NCBI RefSeq assembly: GCF_910592395.1
Contig: NC_088319.1
Coordinates: 3,534,001 to 3,598,000, forward strand
Source: Lineus longissimus
Taxonomy: Eukaryota; Nemertea; Pilidiophora; Heteronemertea; Lineidae
Direction: 5' to 3'
Length of the DNA: 64,000 bases
In this document: positions 44,701-57,400 of the stretch, in pieces
Numbering within the stretch: position 1 is the first letter of the stretch
How the letters are laid out: every line of letters starts with the position of its first letter
Notes under the pieces: generated by a model
The model's input: only the letters and a program-made list of their open reading frames with translations
What the model was told of the DNA's origin: nothing
Databases searched by the model: none
Translations under genes and position numbers: made by a program

Positions 44701-47700
44701 ACTTTGTTGCAGTTACAGACCACTCACTTATCCTGATCTTTCCACCGTACGCACCATTCCTCTCGGATGATGAGATTCCGCTTGTAACATCTCGCCATGA
44801 AGAACCAGTACTTTTATACCACTTGATGTAGGTAACTGGGTTACTCTCATCCGTCTCACATGTGAACTTCTTTACCTGACCAGCCTGGACAGCAACGGTC
44901 GGGTTATTGAGAAAGGAAACCTTGGTGTTTGAAACTGAAAAGGAATGGCTAGAAATTATCTTCGCCTTCTTTTCCATGTTTTTACCTATCGGGATAAACA
45001 ATACTTTAAAATGGCCGAGTTAGAGGTTTATAACAATTTCCTCACGCTCTTAATGCGGAAGTAGACTGAAATTTCGCAAGAGATAAATCGTACATGTTAC
45101 GCTGCATGTCTTCCTGCTTGAAGTCGTATCGAAGGCGGGATACCCAGTGACCTTCGCCTCGCAGTAGTACTCAGCCTGGTTGTCTTCTTTAGCCATCACC
45201 CTATCTTGACCTTGGGTGACCTCTACTGGTGTTCCACCTGACCTCTTGAAATAGAGCTTAACGGTCGGGTCGGGGTTGCCGCCAGAGACTGTGCAGGTGA
45301 ACTTGTCCTTCTCCCCAACATAGGATGAGGTCTTTCCAGATGACACGACCACGGAATCAGGTTTGTCTGAAACGATGATGCTGCAGTTATATTGGGAGCA
45401 GCCAGCCTTAAGCTCTTAGCTCCCTTTATAATGGACGCATAGCCTTACCGTTTCCTTTTGCACTTTTGTGGAGGAGGCCTACATGTCTCAATGAGCTAAT
45501 GAATTAGGCACGGACTGACATTGATTCTGAAATCTCACAATGTCTGGTGTTGATGCGAATAATTCAGTTTGAGAGAGAATGAAGTATTTCTATTAGAAAC
45601 CTTAGAGGCTTTTTGACATTTTCGTTTTTATTACAGTGTACATTGTCACTGTGTATGAGCCTTGGTAGTCTACAGTAAACTTGGGGCAGAAATTTAGAGC
45701 ATGAATTTTTTTCCTGCGGTGATAAGTACTAACACGCTGTGCATTGCATTGTTGGGGATTCCCCTTCCCCAGTTTCAACCTCTTGATGAGATATTTTGCC
45801 ATAGTAAGTTTTAGTTCGTGTTTTACCCCTTTTATCACTCCTCAGCCTCGAAGCCAACGGGCTTGTTTTAGATAATGACCGAAGGGTAGTTGATAAAACT
45901 TGGAATCAGTGAAACCATGTTACCTGTTCTAAACCATGGAATAGTCGGTACTAAACCGTGGAATCACTGTGCAAGTACCGCGTGAAATCAGGTGCGTTCC
46001 TTCCACAATTTATATCCTTCCAACTGCCAATCTCGTCCCAGCTGACATTATTGATAGCAATTTGCCAGTAGTTCCAGAAACCACCTTTTTATGGAGGATG
46101 ACGTCATCATGGAATGCATTTTAAATGCGTTGTTGTCGTTAAAAAATAAACTTACATTCATGCCGGGCCGCAATTGCAAATATCTAATGATTTCTTTTCA
46201 ATGAAAGCAAAAGAAAGGTTTTGTGATTGTTTTGTATTCCATATACTAAAATAAAACGTTTTTATTAGAAGAATCATTTTGTATATATAATGCTCTAATT
46301 AAGCTTGGTAGATAGGACACACATGTACACGGGAATCACTAAAAAAATGTGCCTGCTTAGAACTGGTGACATCACGAAAATATCTCTATATCCCTCGATG
46401 TGTACATGAAAATGTACGAAATCGCTCACCGTGAAGGAATTCGTTCTCATTTTTCATCTCCAAACCCGGCTAAAACCCTCGGTAATAAATCTTCTTATAC
46501 GTTTCTTGTCATGTTTAAGATGGTGTACGGATAAGTGCCAGCCGATACTGCATGATGTAGTCAATCTTCTCTGTATCACCCTGTATGATTACACCGCTCC
46601 GTAGTTCAATTAGGCCCCGTGTGGTGGCGTAGTAAGCGGAGCGCTGATTTGTCCATATTATGGGTGTGTGATGGGCGTGTCGTGACGTGCTTGCCCATAT
46701 TTGGGAGATCAGTAATGTACACTGGAGGCGAGGTATGACTGGGTTGTTCTAAAATATAGATTGTTGAATCGGAAATGCGACTGATTTCTATTCTACCGTC
46801 AAATTCCGATCTGATAATGTAAAATAAGCTCCAAATATTGATTCGTAACCACCTTAGGTTCCAATCGCATTATTTCATGTTTTTATGCATTTTTAGGACT
46901 GATTCCATGGTTTAGCACAGGTTACATGGTTTCACTGATTCCAAGCTTTAACAACTACCTGACCGAAGAGGCAATAAGCTATCAATTCTGTAGTTTTACA
47001 TTGTTTCAACAGTAATGTCGTCATAGGTTCAGTTGCCATAAGACCCATGTCTCCACTTACCATATGACAAATGTGGATTTAATGAATCGAATCGCTTTGG
47101 TATTCAGTGGAGTCGGATTTACATGTATTTAAAAACGTCTTTCATAACGTATCGTACGACTATGACTATAGTCCTCGTAACATTACACCCAAATGATAAT
47201 TGCAACTGTACTAAAACACTCCCATACATTTCCTACCGAATTATGAACAACTAGCAGCCGTTTATAAGAAAGCCGAGCTCATTCCATTTTAGTTTGGTTG
47301 ACATGAAAGGTTTTTTAGAATTTCTATTGTACTTACCTGGGCTTTTTAGTTTGTATTCACCACATAGACATGTCAAAATGCACCAAAGAAGAGCAATGAA
47401 TAAAAATCAGTTTGGGAATTGAAATGTCGCAATTATATTTTTTCAACTGGCCCACATGTACATGTATATGCATTCTGGTGTTTCAACAAGGAAGTACGAT
47501 AGACATCTTATTTCTAGAGTCAATAGTGTTTCTCACATTGTGTCTTCATGTGTAAAATGCCACTTAGAGTGGTCAAAAGGTTTATTTATGGTTCGAATGG
47601 GAAAATATGGAAAAATTATCATGACTTACAATAAACGACTAATGTCTTGTCACTACTTGGAGCAGACCCGACATCATTTCTCGCCACACACTTGTAAACA

Positions 47701-50183
47701 CCAGCACTCTCCTTTGTCACTTGGAAGTCGTAACCCGATGATGTTGTAACCTTTGTGCCATCTTTGTACCAATCGTAGGTATCTCCAGGAGGCAAGGCCA
47801 CACACTTCAAGTTGAGCTGTGTTCCAGCAATGACTGGTTCTGATGGAAAACCGGTGATCTGTGGCGTGCCTGGGTGAGCTGAAAAAAATTCATTTTATTG
47901 TAAGAGGGTGGTTTGGAATACCAACGCCCTTCTCGTATCGTGACTTAGACTGGCAAATCGTGGTCAATTTTGTTTACCTCTGTCTTTCACTTAATCGTGT
48001 TATTTTACTTGGCTTCTATATTTTTTCACGATGCACTGGCAGCACGACTCAATCATGCTCTGGCTATTGTAGTATGGGCTCCCAAAAGAAGTAACATACA
48101 AAATGTATATACACATAACTGTCATAGTTTTTGCAGCTATTTGTAGCTAGCTACCTGAAATACGTACTGAAAATTACGAAACAGACTGCGCTGTAGATAA
48201 ACCAATCATCGGTGTAGATGAATATTTTAGTTGCTTGCTCTCCGTTCCTTTATACGGGCGAAAGTTATTTGATAACAAAAAGGGCTAGGAAATGCGTTAC
48301 CTTGCACCACTGGCTTGACTGGGTTACTGTTGCAGCTTAGACTAATATCCTGACAAATCCAGTAACCAGAATCAGAAGGCTGAGCATTGGTGACTTGTAG
48401 ATTGAATGTCTTTGTCGGTGATGAGATACTTGGTGGGATGCAGCTGCTCCAACTGTAGCGTGGGTTACTTGTATCAAAGCATAACTTCTTATTTGCTCCT
48501 GCTACACCTGAATAAGTAGATGAAGCATCAGCCTTCTTTAACCAATACACAGACATTCCACTTGGATTGGGTATGTGACAGTTGAGGGTGAATGTACCTC
48601 CGATGGCAGGTTTGGGTGGTGAAACACTCACGGTATACAAGGAACCTGGAAGTGAAACAGAAGATTATCGTGTTTTTTTCTGTATAGCGATGAGTCGTGT
48701 TATACATCTGAGATAAGTGTATACAGTGGAACCTCCCTTAGTGGACACCTCTCTATTAAGGAAAACCTCTCTATCATGGACACTAGTATAAGTCCCAAAC
48801 TGGTTGTTACAATTCAATTTAATCTCTCTATTAAGGACAGTATTTGTCAGTCCCAGTAGTGTCCTTAATAGAGAGGTTCTACTGTATATGTAACCATGTT
48901 TTATCCAATAATATCAGTTAATAGGGCCTGTACAATAAACATAATATGGCAACGCTTTTTTATTTTGAGCTTTTTAAATGGCCTTTTAAAAAGCGATACA
49001 GAGCAAAACAAGTCGACACTCGATGCACTACGTCAGTGTACACGAATACATACACAATAGTATACCGTAACCATGGCTACTAAAATGTAAAAATGCATTT
49101 TGATCCCAAATTAAGTTTTATTGGAATAAAACTAAACTACGAGGACATCGGTTTTAGCGCAGCGGCCAAAAAGGACGTGGACATTTACTTCTCAGAAGCC
49201 TATATTATTGAATAACTCACATTGTCTATAGACATACAGATCTCCCCATTCGCTGTCTCTTGTTCCGGCCGAGTTCGATGCTCGACACAGGTACTTCCCA
49301 CTGACAGGCTCTGCAGGGTTACCTGTGTGGAACACTTGCTTCTCAGTCACTAGATTGAAGACGTACTTCTGTCCTGTACCAATGGGTCCTTTACTTTCCC
49401 AATTTTCTACACCATGAACAATCGAGTATTTATACCATCTATAGGTGATGGTCGCGGTATCAGGTTGAGACGCATCGCAGACGAGTTCACGGTAGGAGCC
49501 GATAGCAACAGGTTCAAATCCGGATAAAACCGGTGTCTTTGGTGGAACTGAAACATTGATAATGAACAGTATTAAACCTTTCAAAACTTTCAATTTACGG
49601 CTTACTTGTAAAATATCTCCTTTTTTGATGACGTTTAGATGATATAACATCCGCCAACTTTCGCGCCTCTCAATCTTTTTCACGCAAATTTTGGAAAAAT
49701 TAAAATGTTCACTATTTTTAATTGATTGATTAAGAAATCCTTAAATTTTTTCCAATAAAATACATATTTTTACAATTTTTATTTTAGCGAATCAGGATAT
49801 TCACCAACTTCGCGAAATAAAATCCTGCAAAAATAAGGCAATCTGAAATAATATAGTGTTTCCTTTTTCTGTGGGCGTTCTTGTTATTTTACTTTTCTTG
49901 TCAGAAACAGTAAATTCGGTGCTGATCATGATTCTGGTTGCTTCAAGCACCTGTGATCTACTTCACGGATCGTGGTTGAGTAGTTCGAAAATGGCGGCCT
50001 CTTTTGGCAGCTAATGAACCAAGTTACGCGACGGCGCAGGAGTCTAATTATTCAAAGCGATTTTCAATTTTCAATTTTCGAGTTAACGATAAATGTTATG
50101 CGTTATAACTCACCAATCAGCTGAACCAGAGGGATTGACGCAGAAACTAAGATGAAGCTCACGACGAAAACATCAACAGCCAT
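38727..50183 (-). CDS. Gene C: full-length IgSF/FN3 receptor with ITIM-like tail
   Basis: Exons: signal 50114-50183; Ig1 49221-49547; Ig2 48301-48645; Ig3 47630-47878; Ig4 45094-45366; Ig5 44608-44934; Ig6 43686-44003; Ig7 42511-42774; Ig8 41693-41983; FN3a 41034-41324; FN3b plus TM 40283-40699; tail 39947-40060, 39699-39758, 39519-39577, 38727-38771. Total 1149 residues, all in frame. Very close to B from Ig8 to the 3' end, including introns. Differences that matter: the first tail tyrosine motif is YMKV rather than YMNV, the FN3b centre is swapped, Ig2 has a divergent loop (KKLCFDTSNP against KKGCHAPSNP), and the protein ends KD. Two private insertions sit in its introns (43208-43655, 45885-46959). 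Confidence 0.88.
40283..40699 (-). CDS. Gene C FN3b and transmembrane exon with divergent patch
   Basis: Same frame and length as in B. The middle reads KTSGCGGVRFTIHDPTTSTYTVSVTHDTT where B and D read KTTGCSSIRFNNQG and so on; the H-D and D-P pieces resemble gene A (IQDPARTNYTIHVTHATT). Flanking coding and introns match B almost base for base. The transmembrane and HRRN segments are unchanged. Confidence 0.85.
43208..43655. mobile_element. Gene C-specific insertion of about 0.45 kb with tRNA-like segment
   Basis: Gene B and D introns run directly from gtaacat/gtaagat to gatgtaaac; C has about 450 bp in between. The insert has a tRNA-T-arm-like piece (gagtcgaacccgaaaacc near 43331) and a minus-strand frame of about 69 codons starting MVLQKYNWNRDQL, with no family I recognise. 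The frame is continuous by chance with the Ig6 exon upstream, but the Ig6 donor (43680-43685) is conserved. Probably a SINE or non-autonomous element. Confidence 0.55.
44395..44541. mobile_element. MITE with about 45-bp inverted termini (gene C)
   Basis: Counterpart of 32603-32743 at the same intron position, with the same GGAGGCTTTTCTGACTTCTT terminus. Confidence 0.75.
45885..46959. mobile_element. Non-autonomous TIR transposon with 9-bp target duplication
   Basis: 1075 bp. The left terminus GGTAGTTGATAAAACTTGG and the right terminus (ending caactacc) form inverted repeats of about 62 bp. The 9-bp flanks tgaccgaag (45876-45884 and 46960-46968) are identical. Gene D (about 58620) shows the empty site, atgaccgaagaggc. 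A 9-bp duplication is typical of Mutator-like elements, but the short termini and absence of any transposase frame leave the superfamily open. Confidence 0.92.
48724..48884. mobile_element. Pogo-like MITE, 161 bp (gene C, Ig1-Ig2 intron)
   Basis: TA-flanked, CAGTGGAACCTCCCTTAG to AGAGGTTCTACTG; orthologous by position to 35953-36113 in gene B. Confidence 0.82.
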
Positions 50184-50679
50184 GTTTAGTTCACTCCGAC
50201 ATAATCACATCCAAATGGACGAGCCTTTTAAATTTTTTCTTCTGGTTTTCATTACAAGAAGATATTATTCAATGTAGGTCATAGCATTCAGGCTATGCAT
50301 TGATCAAATATTGACCAATATAGCATATATATTTTTAAAGCTTTTTAAGTGAACTAGGCCGTGGAACATATATCAATACCAAGCTAGAAAAAAAGAGAGT
50401 TTTTGATTAGCATAGTCATGTGAGTCTCGACAATGAATGGCTGTGAGACAGAAAACGGTTTTGTCATGTGTTGATCATCTAGAGTGACGTTGAGTACTTC
50501 ATGTTACGCTTTTCTTGGCCGGTGTTTCCCTTTTTCATTGTTTCAGGAACACAGCAAGACAGGTTAACATGTTTTCTTTCTCAGTTTTCCTGGTTGAAAT
50601 GTCGTGAAATGTCGTCATGGTCATGGCAGTGACTATTGTCATGAAAGCTGTCTGCTTATAACAGATTGAGGAAATAAGT

Positions 50680-50915
50680 GCCAGTTAAGGTCTGGATATT
50701 GTGTGAAATCAGGTGATCCTTGACGATATCATTATCATCAGCCCGCCGCAAAACCCAACACCAAATATGGGGACCTCCTGACAGTTCGTATCCCCCGCGG
50801 AGATCTTACCAGCAAAGTGAACATCGGGAACTTGTACCAAAAATTGACCAAAATATGAATGCCACCAAATGATGTGACCCGCGCCAATGCTAACCGTGGT
50901 CATCTCCAACAAGTG
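50680..50915. other. Conserved block in the C/D spacer
   Basis: Counterpart of 37880-38135; a 68-codon minus-strand frame (MLEMTTVSIGAGH) persists here. It lies between gene C exon 1 and the gene D 3' end. Confidence 0.5.
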
Positions 50916-51084
50916 CAGAACATGCAGAACGAAGCATGCCTGTCAGTCACATTCATATAACACTGAATACAACAAACTGCGAAATCTTGGAACGAACAGT
51001 GCGTTATAAGTAATTCATGGGATCTACAGGCCTGGCGTAACACAGACCAACTGAACAATATTTAATGATTAAAAGATAATTAGT

Positions 51085-51090
51085 TTTATT
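51085..51090 (-). promoter_or_regulatory. Candidate polyadenylation signal, gene D
   Basis: Minus-strand AATAAA about 0.41 kb after the gene D stop, in the conserved 3' block. Confidence 0.55.
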
Positions 51091-51497
51091 TTCTATGCAT
51101 TTCAAATTAACACAAAACTTACATATTATGCCTATCATGAATATATACTCTCAACTCGGCTCTATAACACAAGGTTGATAATACCTCCCAATACACAATT
51201 TACAATGCCGACCTAATGTGGTCAGCACTGCCGATGCAGTTACAAGTCTTATGTATAATGGGGGGACAACTACATAAAATATGTTATGGTCACTCTTGTT
51301 TCGTGTTCACACACGTGACAGTGGTAAATATATACATACAGACGGACTAGCTGTCCCCGGGGACTAGCTTTCCTCCAATTTACTTTGTAAATTAAAGAAC
51401 AAAATATTTGAGCCAGGAAAACATTAGTCATTTTCTCGTGTCACTCTGCATATGTGACACAAACCGGACAGTCGTGAAACCCTCTTTCATTTTCCGT

Positions 51498-54400
51498 CTA
51501 GATTTTCAATTCAGCATACGTCTGGCTTGCGATCACATCAGGCTGAAAGAAAAATGAAACTTTTCCGGATTGTGTCAATTAAAGGCGTCAACTGTGAGGG
51601 AGGCGGGGTGGGGATACAGCTATAAAGTTATACTGATTCTAAAAATGCTGATACATTTCGCTTCAGTGATAAACTTCTAAAAAATGTGTCCTTTTCTATA
51701 TGCCTTTGATCAAGACACTCAACACTGGCAACGCATACGATCACTAATAAAGCCTCAAACTGAAAAATCGGCAGCTCAGGCTCAACTCGTTTTATCTTCA
51801 TCTTAGGAAATGTGTTCTAAAAATTTCACGAATAACAAAAGATTCTTTTCAATTTATATTTCTGAGGTGAAAATGACTTGAATCTGTTGGCCTAGGGACA
51901 AGCATATCAAAATGTCCTAAATGATTTGCTCACGAGTACTAGCCAATCAGATCCACAGATTCCGACTAGATGTACGATGTGATGTGATATAGATGAGTCA
52001 CTAAATCGTGTTCAAAGCGACGTCCTTCAACCCAAGAACGTTCTAGAGCTTTCAGAACTGGTGAAGTGCAGGCTTTGAAAGTCACCGAGTAACTCTTGGC
52101 TAGTGATGTGGCCATAGGTCATTTATTCGTCTTTGTTCTTCATTGCTATCATTCAATAATCACGAGATTCATGATCAAATCTGCTCTACAAATTATACCT
52201 TGATCAGGTTATGAACATTGCATTGTAACTAACAGCGAAATATATCAACACAACTCAGGAAGGGCATGACTGTATTCTCTTACCGTGATGTTCAAGTCAG
52301 CATATGGATTTTCCATTTCGTCATACGGATTTTCACCGCCATCTGAAAAAGAGTAATATTAGCATAAATCAGAATGTTAATTTTTACACAATCAATGGAA
52401 AGAGTTTTTACCTTGACAGTTTCGAGAAGTGACACTTCTCTTCCTCAGAAAGTTAGTTAGTTCTGAGTTTGACCGCTAGATGTAGCGGCCAAACTGGCGT
52501 CTCACACGTGACTCAGCGGTCAAACTCAGAACTAACTAACTTTCTGAGGAAGAGAAGTGTCACTTCTCGAAACTGTCAAGGTAAAGACTCTTTCCATTGA
52601 TTGTGTAAAAATTAATATTCTGATTTATATTCACTCACAATCAGATGAATATTATCAATGAGTAATGTTAGCGTTTCATATACATGTACATGTGCAATAT
52701 AATCGATTAAGCGTATTGCGTAGGCTACAGCGGGTATTTTGTACTTACATGGTAAGCTTGTGACTACATGTACTTACCTTTCACGGGATTCTGTTGAGGA
52801 GAGTTCACATAAACCGGTTCATGTGGAGTATCGTCACCTAGACGTGGAAAGAGAAAACTTTGGCATTGTATACCTTAGTATTTGTATTTTATAACTGTAT
52901 ATCAGTCTGTATTGGTGAATGTACTGTACATATCACACGTAATGCAGATACCATGCATCATTATTACGATAATGCCACAATTTGCTGCCCGATTTCTCTT
53001 CAATGTGCGAAAACTAATAACGTTACCTTCAAATGTCCTGTTGACGACGTTCATGTATAAAGGGTCATGAAAAACTGAATCAGCTTCCGTTTTGCCAGTT
53101 TTCCCATCAGCATGATTTGATTCATCGGGTTTATTTCGACCTTGAACAGTAAATGAACTTTGTTTAAACAGAGTCTTTCAACACTATTAGAACCTTGCAA
53201 AAACCTTGCAAAACCTGTACTTGTCTATGAAAGTGAACAATATCTTAAAACGAATAATATAATCATCTTACAAGAAATACATGTACAATAGAACCTCTCT
53301 CTAAAGGACAACCCTTGACTGACAAGTGCTGTCCTTGATAGAGAGGTCTCCAGATTAGAGAGGTCAAATTGAATGGAAAGATCAAATTTTGGACCAAAAC
53401 CTGTGTCCTTTATAAATAGGGTGTCCTTAATAGAGAAGTGTCCGCTAAGGGAGGTCCTACTGTATATCGATACCTTCGCCTTGGAAGTATTCTCTGACGT
53501 AAACTTACCAGCGAAGCATGCCATGTTCCTCCTATGTAGGACGACGACGACCACCACCACAGCTACAACTATGACAACGGATACAACAACGCCAGCTATC
53601 ATGCCACCATCAGGACTACTTCCAGCAGGCACGGCCTGTTTAGGATGCACTTGACCAGAACTATAAACAACATCATCACCAACATAAAAATCCATGTAGA
53701 AAACATAGATCGTGGTCTCGTTTGTCACGCTGACTGTGTAAGTTGACTTCGTTGGTCCCTGGTTATTAAAGCGAATCGAGCTGCAGCCTGTTGTTTTTGG
53801 TGCCTGACCTGGTCCACAGAACTTCAGCTGGAAACCTGTGTACTCCCGAATCGGCGGCCCGAACACGACCGTCACAAGTCTCCCGTTACGGGTGATCTTA
53901 ATGGTCGGGTCATTTGGAGCAGCTGAAAAGATGTTTAATGTTTTATGATTGGAAAGATCAAGTCACATGAGGAAAGAAAGTTCAACGACGAACTTCGAAA
54001 TGGGACTCCTTGTTTTAAAGGCTGCGGTAGGCAGCTGTTATTATTCGAACTTTCTCACCTCGTTGCCTAGTACCTTCGTCCACTGTTTTGTATGTTTATC
54101 AAAAAGTCACGAGAACGTTGTTTGAAAGAGTTGTAATGTAGGTCAACGTTGCTTTTCGAGATGAGAGAAGTTGAGGAAAGGTTGCAGTAGGACACAATGC
54201 ATCACTTGGCAAAATCAGCTATGGACTGTCAAACGTTGAATAAACAAAACTCAATCAAAGACATCAAATTATTTGGTGTTTTGGCGAGGTAATAATTGCA
54301 TTCGCAAGAATTGCTGTCACCAGCCAGAGATCAAGTTTCTTATGAAATGGACTGTAGTTACGTTAATTACTTTTTCACAAATTCACCTAAATTTGACAGC

Positions 54401-57400
54401 AATATCAATTATTTTAAAAGGGGTCATTGCTAACCTAGTGTCTGTACTCCGAGTACCTCCCATAGCTACTTGATATATATATTTAAATATGATCACAAGC
54501 CTTGTCCTTACCAAATATCAAAATATCACTGGAAATTATGGGAAAGTTGTCATTTTGACACATTTTGTTTAATGTGTATGGCCAACAATCAACAGCGTTG
54601 CGCCTGTTCAATTGTATTTGAATGATAGAATATGAAAAAACTATGGTAACGAGTCACAAATGAGCCATATTTGGAGAATGGAGAATATAAAGAAATTTCC
54701 CCAGGTGTCAAAGGCAGTGTCACTTTATCATGGAATGGTCTCTCCTCTTGACAACTTTGGCTATATAAACTTAACGACAGTCAGGGACTTTTGAAGAAAT
54801 AGATTGGCTAACCTAGTATTACACAGAAAACGGTTTCAATTCGTATTCAGTGTGAACACAGCATTGGAGTTCATAACATACCCCTTTCCTTCATTTCTGT
54901 AATTCTCAGCTCCATTCATAAACTCCAAAAATGTTTCTCTTTCAGCACCTAAATTATTCAAAAAAAATCACCTTAAAAAGAGGGGCTGACTTAGCTGGGA
55001 AGTGCAAAACTACAGTATGTCTCATGTTTTCAACTTACCTCCGCTGAGAAGTTCAAAAACAAAAGATGACATTCCAACAGAATTAGTCACTTTGACGGTG
55101 TAGTTTCCATAGTCTTGAGTCCCTACAGATCCCTTGCTCAGTGTATATATCCCATTTACTTCCGCGGGGATGAAGTTTTCCCCATTTGCCATCTTGTGAT
55201 TTGGGTGATACCAGGTGACATTGGTTGGTCGTGGGTTGGCGATGACGTTGAGTGTAAGCCTGGCTGGTCCTCCTGGTTTGCTAAAAACGGTGAGGAGTCT
55301 CGGCAGACTGGGATCCCATTTTGCTCTGTCTGCAAGTGTATGAAACGGGGTTAGTGAGAACAACTTAATCATCTATGCATTAACTGGAAACCTACCAAAG
55401 TCACGTCTGCCTTTTATAGTAGGAATACGATTTTCTGTCAATCAAGATATATCGGGTGATGACCAGTGGGGAAAGGGTAGAAAATCCGAGGGCGTGTCCA
55501 TAAACTGGGGACATATCTGACTTCCACAATCAGTGGTCAAGACGTACAAGACATGTCCTCAATAGAACTTAAAGGCGAAGACTCCGCGCACCCTCACTTG
55601 TTTGATAGAGCTGATTGACTTGGGACAACAAAGATATCAGCAGAACAGAGTTTAGAATACTCTTCGTGACCTACAAGTTAGAATACTCTTCGTGACCTAC
55701 AATTTCAGCTTCGGTCGAATTAAAAAGATAAACAATATTATTTCTTTGTCATGTTAACTTTGTGCAACACGGTACGTGTATCTACGGGGTTCTGGTACTG
55801 ATCATTTAGTGGACACCATAGAAGATGTGCTATTACTTACTGACCAATACTGAACCAATACTTGCTTACTATTAAGACCAATTTAAAATTTCATATGCAA
55901 TGCTTCGAAATACATTGAAACAGATCTGCATGTTCTTCGTACTCACATAAAACATCCAATTTCAATATTGTATCAGCTATGCCACCTGGAGAATAGTTGA
56001 CCACACGACAGCGATATTCCCCACTTCCGTTGTACTGCATTGATGATATTCTGTATTGTCTTGAAGTCATATTCAGTATCTGTACCATGTTATAATACCA
56101 TATGTAGGTGTACGATGTCGGGTTACCCCCGATTGATTTACATGTCAATGTGACAGTATCACCTTCTTTCACTGTAGACGGGACTGATGACAATCTGGCG
56201 GTTGCTGGAACTGAAAATTATACCACAATTTATACGTTTTCACGTGTCACTGTTCACTTTGCATGCGAGACATGAAGAACCAACAAGTCATTTCCAAAGA
56301 GTGGCCTGAAACGATTCACGAGGTCACATTTCACCCTCACGTCGTGTTTTCAGGCCTTATTCAGAAAACTCGTGACAAGTGAATCACGACCCTAAACTTC
56401 AGCTAAGAATTTGTATACAACCACGTTATCATGAGTGCACGATACTTTGGAAACCATAATTCTCAATCAATGTTTTTACAAGGAGTGATGTATTCAGTGA
56501 CTGCACATGTAAGTACATTTTTCAGTACATTACATTCAAAGATAAAACATATGCTTCAACTACTTGGGAAAAATACGGTAAGATATGATGTAAACTTCAC
56601 TGTTTTGCAGAACTAATACGTACAATATACATTAACTGTAGTTATCTGTTCGATCTGGAATGAACCCTCACGAACCTCGCATTTAAACACAGCGTGTGTG
56701 TCCGACCTATTGGCTGTCACAACCAGAGTACTCTGCCGAATCCTGCCATTGTATTTTGCAGCCCTAACTACAGATGTTATCCCTGATGTCAATTGCTCCC
56801 AGATTCCCCCTGCCCTCTTCCGGTGGAACTGGATATTCACTACTGGGTTGGCACTGTCTGTCTCACAGATGATCATGATCGGGTTCTCCTCGTGGATCGC
56901 AGCTGGTGGTCTCTTTGGCATAGTTATCTTTGATGGGCGAACTGCAATTGGAAGATCAAGTTCGGAATAGAATAGTAGCTAACGCATACTGATTAAAATC
57001 AAAATTTGCTGCCAGAAATTTTAAATGTAATTACAATAAATGTACATTCTATCGTACTTTGTTCATCTACTCATATTTTACATTGTAAATGGAACGAATA
57101 ACAACAAGTACATAACGATGACTTATCTATAATCTTACATTATTCGTAGGCTTTTTCGACATATTATGACCGTTTCTCTAACTTTTTCCTGATTTATCCG
57201 ACAAAAGTCTAACGCAACATTGTCCGACTTTGCCCTGAAAGGTTGGATTTTCAGAGAAAACGAGTTAAAGAAACCGATAAGAAGTCGGAAAAAGCCTCCT
57301 ACTAGTGTTAGTCAACACTTCAGATTCTCGTTTCTGTATCAGGTGCTTCTACTCACATTTTACATACATTGTAGTATCGGCATATGAAGTAAACCTATGA

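Noticed and set aside
51498-52342. A canonical ITAM formed by YDEM and YADL
   Set aside because: Spacing between the two tyrosines is too short (three residues between M and Y) and the first motif is YxxM, not YxxL/I; described instead as YxxM plus ITIM-like motifs.
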